From Laceyella putida (GTDB taxonomy: Bacteria > Bacillota > Bacilli > Thermoactinomycetales > Thermoactinomycetaceae), in contig NZ_JBHTBW010000061.1 in assembly GCF_042665195.1 (NCBI RefSeq), positions 1-44,870 of the forward strand: a stretch of 44,870 bases of DNA. The letters are read 5' to 3'. Below the pieces are notes generated by a model. That model did not search any database and had not been told where the DNA came from. It worked only from the letters and a program-made list of their open reading frames with translations. A program made the position numbers and the translations under genes. How positions within the stretch are numbered: the first letter of the stretch is position 1; the number at the start of each line of letters is the position of its first letter. Shown piece after piece: positions 41,354 through 44,870 of this stretch.

Positions 41354-42328
41354 TTATTGGCCGACATTCTTTTTCTGCACCGTTTCTCTTTCTACCAACT
41401 TCGGTTCTACCAATCGCTGAAGCAATTCATGATCGGGTAGTTCAATTCGTCTCACCATCTGTGCCGCCAAATGCTCGCCCACTTCAAAAATGGGCTGATG
41501 AATCGTGGTTAAGCGGGGATCGGCGATTTGATCAAGGAATAATCCGTCAAACCCGACGACAGACAACTCTTCCGGCACCTTGCGGTTACATTTCCGCGCC
41601 GCCCGCAACACACCCAAGGCGGTGGCATCGTTTGACGCGAAGATGGCGGTCATCCGTCGCTGCTCTATAAACGCAAGCGACTTCTGAAATCCGTCCTCCT
41701 CTGAATTCTTCACTGTGCAGACAAGTGACTCATCCAATGGGATGCCCGCTTCAGTCAACGCATCGAGATACCCTTGATAACGGTCGATGGGAAAACGCTT
41801 CGGTTCATCAATTTTCAAAAACCCGATCTCACGATGTCCCTGTTCAATCAGATGCTTGGTTGCCAGATATCCGCCCTTCCGGTTATCAATATCCACCCAA
41901 TCCAATTCGGCCTCCGTCTGTCCAAACAGAACACAAGGGGTGTGAGGCAACTTTTGTTTGATCTCTTGTTCCTGTCCCAGATTTAGGCCCATGATGATCA
42001 CGCCATCACATCGATATGGGAATTCCCAATCCCTGCGGATTAAAAATGAATAGTACTCCTTGCTCAACTGACTGGCAACACCCGACACCAACGTCATGAT
42101 GAACGGATCCGAAATATCATGGCTTTCGGGGATCATGATATGGATCGTTCTCGTCTGGTTACTCACCAGCGCTTTTGCTGTCTGATTGGGGATAAACCCC
42201 GTTTCTTCCATCACTCGCTTCACTTTTTGCCGAGTTGACTCTTTCACTAGTTGGGGCGAGTTGATCACCCGCGATACAGTAATTATGGATACCCCAGCCA
42301 ACTTGGCCACATCTTTCATCGTTGCCAT
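41354..42328 (-). CDS. LacI-family transcriptional regulator
   Basis: 324 residues from ATG 42328, seven bases after AAAGGAG. LacI DNA-binding domain: MKDVAKLAGVSIITVSRVINSP, with hinge helix QTAKALVSNQTRTI, followed by a periplasmic-binding-protein-like sensor domain with FASNDATALGVLRAARKCNRKVPEELSVVGFDG. It should repress sugar-use genes; its neighbours are a secreted GH5 glucanase and a broken sugar-binding protein gene, so a beta-glucan-derived sugar is a reasonable guess. Confidence 0.92.
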   Translation of the reverse strand: MATMKDVAKLAGVSIITVSRVINSPQLVKESTRQKVKRVMEETGFIPNQTAKALVSNQTRTIHIMIPESHDISDPFIMTLVSGVASQLSKEYYSFLIRRDWEFPYRCDGVIIMGLNLGQEQEIKQKLPHTPCVLFGQTEAELDWVDIDNRKGGYLATKHLIEQGHREIGFLKIDEPKRFPIDRYQGYLDALTEAGIPLDESLVCTVKNSEEDGFQKSLAFIEQRRMTAIFASNDATALGVLRAARKCNRKVPEELSVVGFDGLFLDQIADPRLTTIHQPIFEVGEHLAAQMVRRIELPDHELLQRLVEPKLVERETVQKKNVGQ

Positions 42329-42468
42329 TGCCATGCTCCTTTAAATGCGCTGTCCCCGCTTGACCCTCGGTCACTTTCATCGGCAACCGCGGTGTTGACG
42401 TTCTCTTCTAATTGAATCAACATTCCCAATCAATCATCTATTCAAACACAGGTCATTATATAAATATA

Positions 42469-42487
42469 TTTTGTCAACAAGACAAAA
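42469..42487. promoter_or_regulatory. Palindrome upstream of the lacI-type gene
   Basis: A perfect 7-bp inverted repeat, TTTTGTC-aacaa-GACAAAA, lies upstream of the regulator next to TATAAT-like sequence on the minus strand (about 42456-42461). It may be an operator for autorepression, but it lacks the central CG of many LacI sites. Confidence 0.35.
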
Positions 42488-42494
42488 CCGGGCC

Positions 42495-42538
42495 TGAGGA
42501 TCATTCCTCATCGTAGAAAGAGAGAGTGACGTCTCTTT
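42495..42538 (-). terminator. Terminator region of the GH5 gene
   Basis: Two short hairpins, AAAGAGA (42517-42523) with TCTCTTT (42532-42538) and TGAGGA (42495-42500) with TCCTCA (42505-42510), the second followed on the minus strand by GGCCCGGTTTTG. Confidence 0.45.
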
Positions 42539-42579
42539 ATACCTTATGAGGATGATTTGGATTATTTGTTATCAGTGGC

Positions 42580-44232
42580 TTACGGCGCTACCGCTATCGT
42601 GAACGCTTCCCAAGCTCCCCCGACCGAAGTCCGATTGGCGATTAATTCCGGTGATCCTGCGTTTAAGTCCACACACACATACAAATTATTAGCTAATGCC
42701 CGAAGTGCAAAGGTACCGTTGCCCAGATCCACTAAATTGAATTTTTCCCACTGTTGAATATCGGTCGCGGATACGATCAGCTTGCCTTGCTGATTCAAAT
42801 CTGCTTTCACATATTTATTATTGGCCATTGACAGAAGGGAGATTGTACCATCCGAATTGTTGATGATCTTGAATTTCTCCCATGCCTGCACTGAATTCCG
42901 ATTCGCGGTCAGCGGATTGTTCCCGTAATTGTCGGCGCTTACATACTGATTGTTTGCACTTGCTTTGATACTATACCATGTGTCTGTGACGGGAGGGGTG
43001 TTCGTATGCTTCTTAACTAAGTTCTGGAACGTCGTATTGGGAGTGAAAAAGGCTGTGCTGAATTTGCTCCATTTGTCCAATATCACGGCTGCGCTATCGC
43101 TGCTCAGATTGGGAGTCGGGTTGTTGTTATTGTGATAATAACCCCAGTTTCCTCCACCCTTCACTTTATAACTCCAATTCGTCCAAGAAGCATTGAGAGC
43201 ATTCAAACCAGCAAGCCACTTCTCATACAAGTCATTTTGACCAAAAGAGAATTCACCCGCATATACTGGAACATTCCATTTCAGTTGAAAATTGGACAAG
43301 TCCGCTAACCATCTGTTAATTTCAGAATTGGTTAAATCCCAGTTGTCATAATCTGTGAAGTTATAGTGATGCGTCTGGTATACCACATTGGTCCAGCCGT
43401 AGGTAGATGGCGGATAAGCCGCATACCAATCGAAGAATGCGGCAATTATGATGATGTGATCAGGGTCTTTGGCACGAACAGCTTGATACATGCGGTTATA
43501 GAATTGCATTTTCTGTTGAATTTGTGCCGCGTTCTCTGCGCCGCCCATCGTAACCAGGGGTTCGTTGAGCAAATCATAAGCGGCAACCGTTGGATTGCCT
43601 TTATAGTGCGTTGCAAGACGTTCCCAAATTTGAACGGTCCAGTTCTGATAAGTCGCATTCGTCCATAGCTGGTTGAAGTTTTCACGACCACAAGATTGCC
43701 ATGGACACGCGGCACCGGGTGCGCCATGAAGGTCTAATATGACATAAATGTCACGACTGCCAGCTTCGGCAACAAGCCAGTCAAGTTTTCTGAATGTAAT
43801 GTTATCCGGCTTCATTGTACCGTTCGAATACATGAAATCTTCCCAATACAACGGCACGCGAACGGCATTCATTCCCAAGTTTTTGATATTGTCAAGATCG
43901 CTGGCCTGTATCCATGTATCTTGGTAGCTGTTTAACAGCGATTGAGCGCCAGACTCGCCGAATCGGCTGGTTAACGTCTGCCGCACTGTATACTCGTCAG
44001 CCGCGCCCGCAGGAGACATCCAATTTTCCTGGAGCAACCAGCCTCCAAGATTTGTCCCCCGAAGATTGACAATTGCACCCGTACCGAAATGGTCTCGAAT
44101 CACTTTACCATTTGTTTTCAAGAAGTCATCGGAATTGATTGCGGCGTTTACTTTGGATGCAGAGGGCAGGCCAAGGAACAATCCAATCAATAACACAAAA
44201 CAAAGAGCGCTTAATAGGGATTTCTTCAACAA
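42580..44232 (-). CDS. Secreted GH5 glucanase with C-terminal beta-trefoil domain
   Basis: 550 residues. A Sec signal peptide (KK, hydrophobic 5-22, likely cleavage after VNA-30) is followed by a GH5 barrel (about 40-400) opening with RGTNLGGWLLQENWMSP, as in exo-beta-1,3-glucanases. Acid/base Glu224 is in YDLLNEPL and nucleophile Glu327 is in VYAGEFSFG; HHYNF is also present. From about 418 a fascin-like beta-trefoil has three related units: YSIKASANNQYVSAD, ISLLSMANNKYVKAD and FALRALANNLYVCVD, probably a carbohydrate-binding module. TTG 44232 is seven bases after GGAGGG. Substrate (1,3- or 1,4-glucan) is uncertain. Confidence 0.93.
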   Translation of the reverse strand: MLKKSLLSALCFVLLIGLFLGLPSASKVNAAINSDDFLKTNGKVIRDHFGTGAIVNLRGTNLGGWLLQENWMSPAGAADEYTVRQTLTSRFGESGAQSLLNSYQDTWIQASDLDNIKNLGMNAVRVPLYWEDFMYSNGTMKPDNITFRKLDWLVAEAGSRDIYVILDLHGAPGAACPWQSCGRENFNQLWTNATYQNWTVQIWERLATHYKGNPTVAAYDLLNEPLVTMGGAENAAQIQQKMQFYNRMYQAVRAKDPDHIIIIAAFFDWYAAYPPSTYGWTNVVYQTHHYNFTDYDNWDLTNSEINRWLADLSNFQLKWNVPVYAGEFSFGQNDLYEKWLAGLNALNASWTNWSYKVKGGGNWGYYHNNNNPTPNLSSDSAAVILDKWSKFSTAFFTPNTTFQNLVKKHTNTPPVTDTWYSIKASANNQYVSADNYGNNPLTANRNSVQAWEKFKIINNSDGTISLLSMANNKYVKADLNQQGKLIVSATDIQQWEKFNLVDLGNGTFALRALANNLYVCVDLNAGSPELIANRTSVGGAWEAFTIAVAP

Positions 44233-44740
44233 CTGTCATCCCTCCCGTTAGGATTTAATTGATTTGAAGAGCCTTCATTTTGCTCGGTCTTGCCTCCTCC
44301 ATTCACCCCCTTTCCATGATGACTACTTATGCAGCGTAATGACATGATTATCGTCCCTACACCATAAGACCCTCCCTATGGTTACTCCCTATTGCGAGTC
44401 GAATGCTGCTTGTCCGCTCATCTGGATTTCGGATTTCAGAACTCAACTAAACTCCGCTATCCGCCAATCCCGCAGCAAGCCGCCCCTAAAATCGAATCAT
44501 TGACAATTGTCGGAAATCAACGCCGCCAACTTGGCCCCACCCGCTTTTATGGTTATCTGCTTCTTCTCTGCGATTAAGCATCTTATGGGAAAAATAAACC
44601 ACAGGGAAAATGGAAACGTTATCATTTTTAATCAGGCCGTTACAAATCAAAACTTCTTTCATATATTTACGTTATCATTGTTATCATCCTTGTCTTTATA
44701 TTGATTATATATAGAAGATTATAAATTATCCATATTGAAA
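44233..44740. promoter_or_regulatory. Divergent region between the GH5 gene and the rRNA leader, with a cre-like site
   Basis: About 500 bp without a gene. TGGAAACGTTATCA (44611-44624) matches the cre consensus at 13 of 14 positions and has the central CG of LacI-family operators. Part of it, ACGTTATCATT (44616-44626), is repeated exactly at 44661-44671. It would suit carbon control of the GH5 gene, although the GH5 promoter itself is not clear. AT-rich sequence at 44680-44730 is where the rRNA promoter should be; no box pair there is convincing. Confidence 0.45.
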
Positions 44741-44870
44741 TTCTGAAACAATCAAAAAAGAGCATTGTCCGCATATCGGATCAATGCCCTGACTGGCATT
44801 CCCTGAAAACTAAAGAGTGAGTAAGCGTGACCTGAGAAAGTGTTCGTTCATTTAGCTCGTAAGAGCTCCT
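44741..44870 (+). ncRNA. Leader of a ribosomal RNA operon (16S gene expected beyond the right edge)
   Basis: The last 130 bp resemble Bacillus rrn leaders. A stem GCATTGTCCG (44762-44771) with CGGATCAATGC (44777-44787) is followed by a boxA-like GCATTCCCTGAAAACTAAA (44796-44814), and an AGCTC/GAGCT hairpin (44854-44867) just before the edge. In B. subtilis a similar TTGAAAACTAAA stretch lies shortly before the 16S gene. No tRNA or 16S sequence lies upstream, so a 16S-23S spacer is excluded. Confidence 0.65.

Noticed and set aside
44690..44725. TTGATT...AATTAT as the rRNA promoter
   Set aside because: Very AT-rich sequence allows several equally poor box pairs; none matches the strong promoters expected for rRNA.

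Overview
The window looks like part of the chromosome of an endospore-forming member of the Bacillales. The evidence is the set of sporulation genes (dpaA/dpaB dipicolinate synthase, ymxH, a Spo0E-like phosphatase), the Bacillus-type rimP-nusA-rnpM-rplGA-infB-ylxP-rbfA-nrnA-truB-ribF-rpsO-pnp-ylxY-mlpA order, strong AGGAGG ribosome binding sites and frequent TTG/GTG starts. Base composition is moderate, near 50% GC. A thermophilic Thermoactinomycetaceae-like host is my guess only; no 16S gene lies inside the window.

Layout. 1-3900 (minus): an ascorbate-type PTS operon (regulator with fused IIA, then IIB, then IIC) with a clear promoter, a catabolite-responsive element (cre) and an inverted-repeat operator. 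4120-7105 (plus): the glyoxylate shunt pair aceB-aceA. 7173-9839 (minus): an LD-carboxypeptidase, a lone ABC ATPase and a signal-peptidase-I homologue that has lost both catalytic residues. 10160-13430: an accessory stretch with a small helical protein, an SRPBCC-ArsR pair with an unusually neat operator/promoter, a DUF5519 protein, about 800 bp of decayed coding sequence and an unrecognised gene.

13555-34432 (minus) is the conserved core. Reading along transcription, rimP through ribF form the translation/transcription-factor operon, followed by rpsO, pnp, ylxY, mlpA, dut, a small Spo0E-like gene, ymxH, dpaA-dpaB, asd-dapG-dapA and a ribonuclease J. The asd/dapG/dapA enzymes make dihydrodipicolinate, which DpaAB oxidises to the spore-core dipicolinate; hairpins and promoters split this cluster into vegetative and mother-cell parts. 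34840-40963 (mostly plus) holds an EamA permease, oligoendopeptidase F, msrB (minus) and a membrane-anchored penicillin-acylase-family hydrolase. 40964-44232 (minus) holds a LacI regulator, the stump of a sugar-binding protein immediately behind it, and a secreted GH5 glucanase with a beta-trefoil tail. The right edge (about 44740-44870) looks like the leader of a ribosomal RNA operon whose 16S gene would start just outside.

I found no convincing wholly new multi-gene system. The points most worth a second look are the catalytically dead signal peptidase homologue, the palindrome that exactly fills the arsR-type promoter spacer, the NusA-type leader terminator before rimP, the PRD regulator with one histidine-less PRD and a fused IIA, the small helical protein, and the decayed locus next to the unrecognised gene at 12903-13430.
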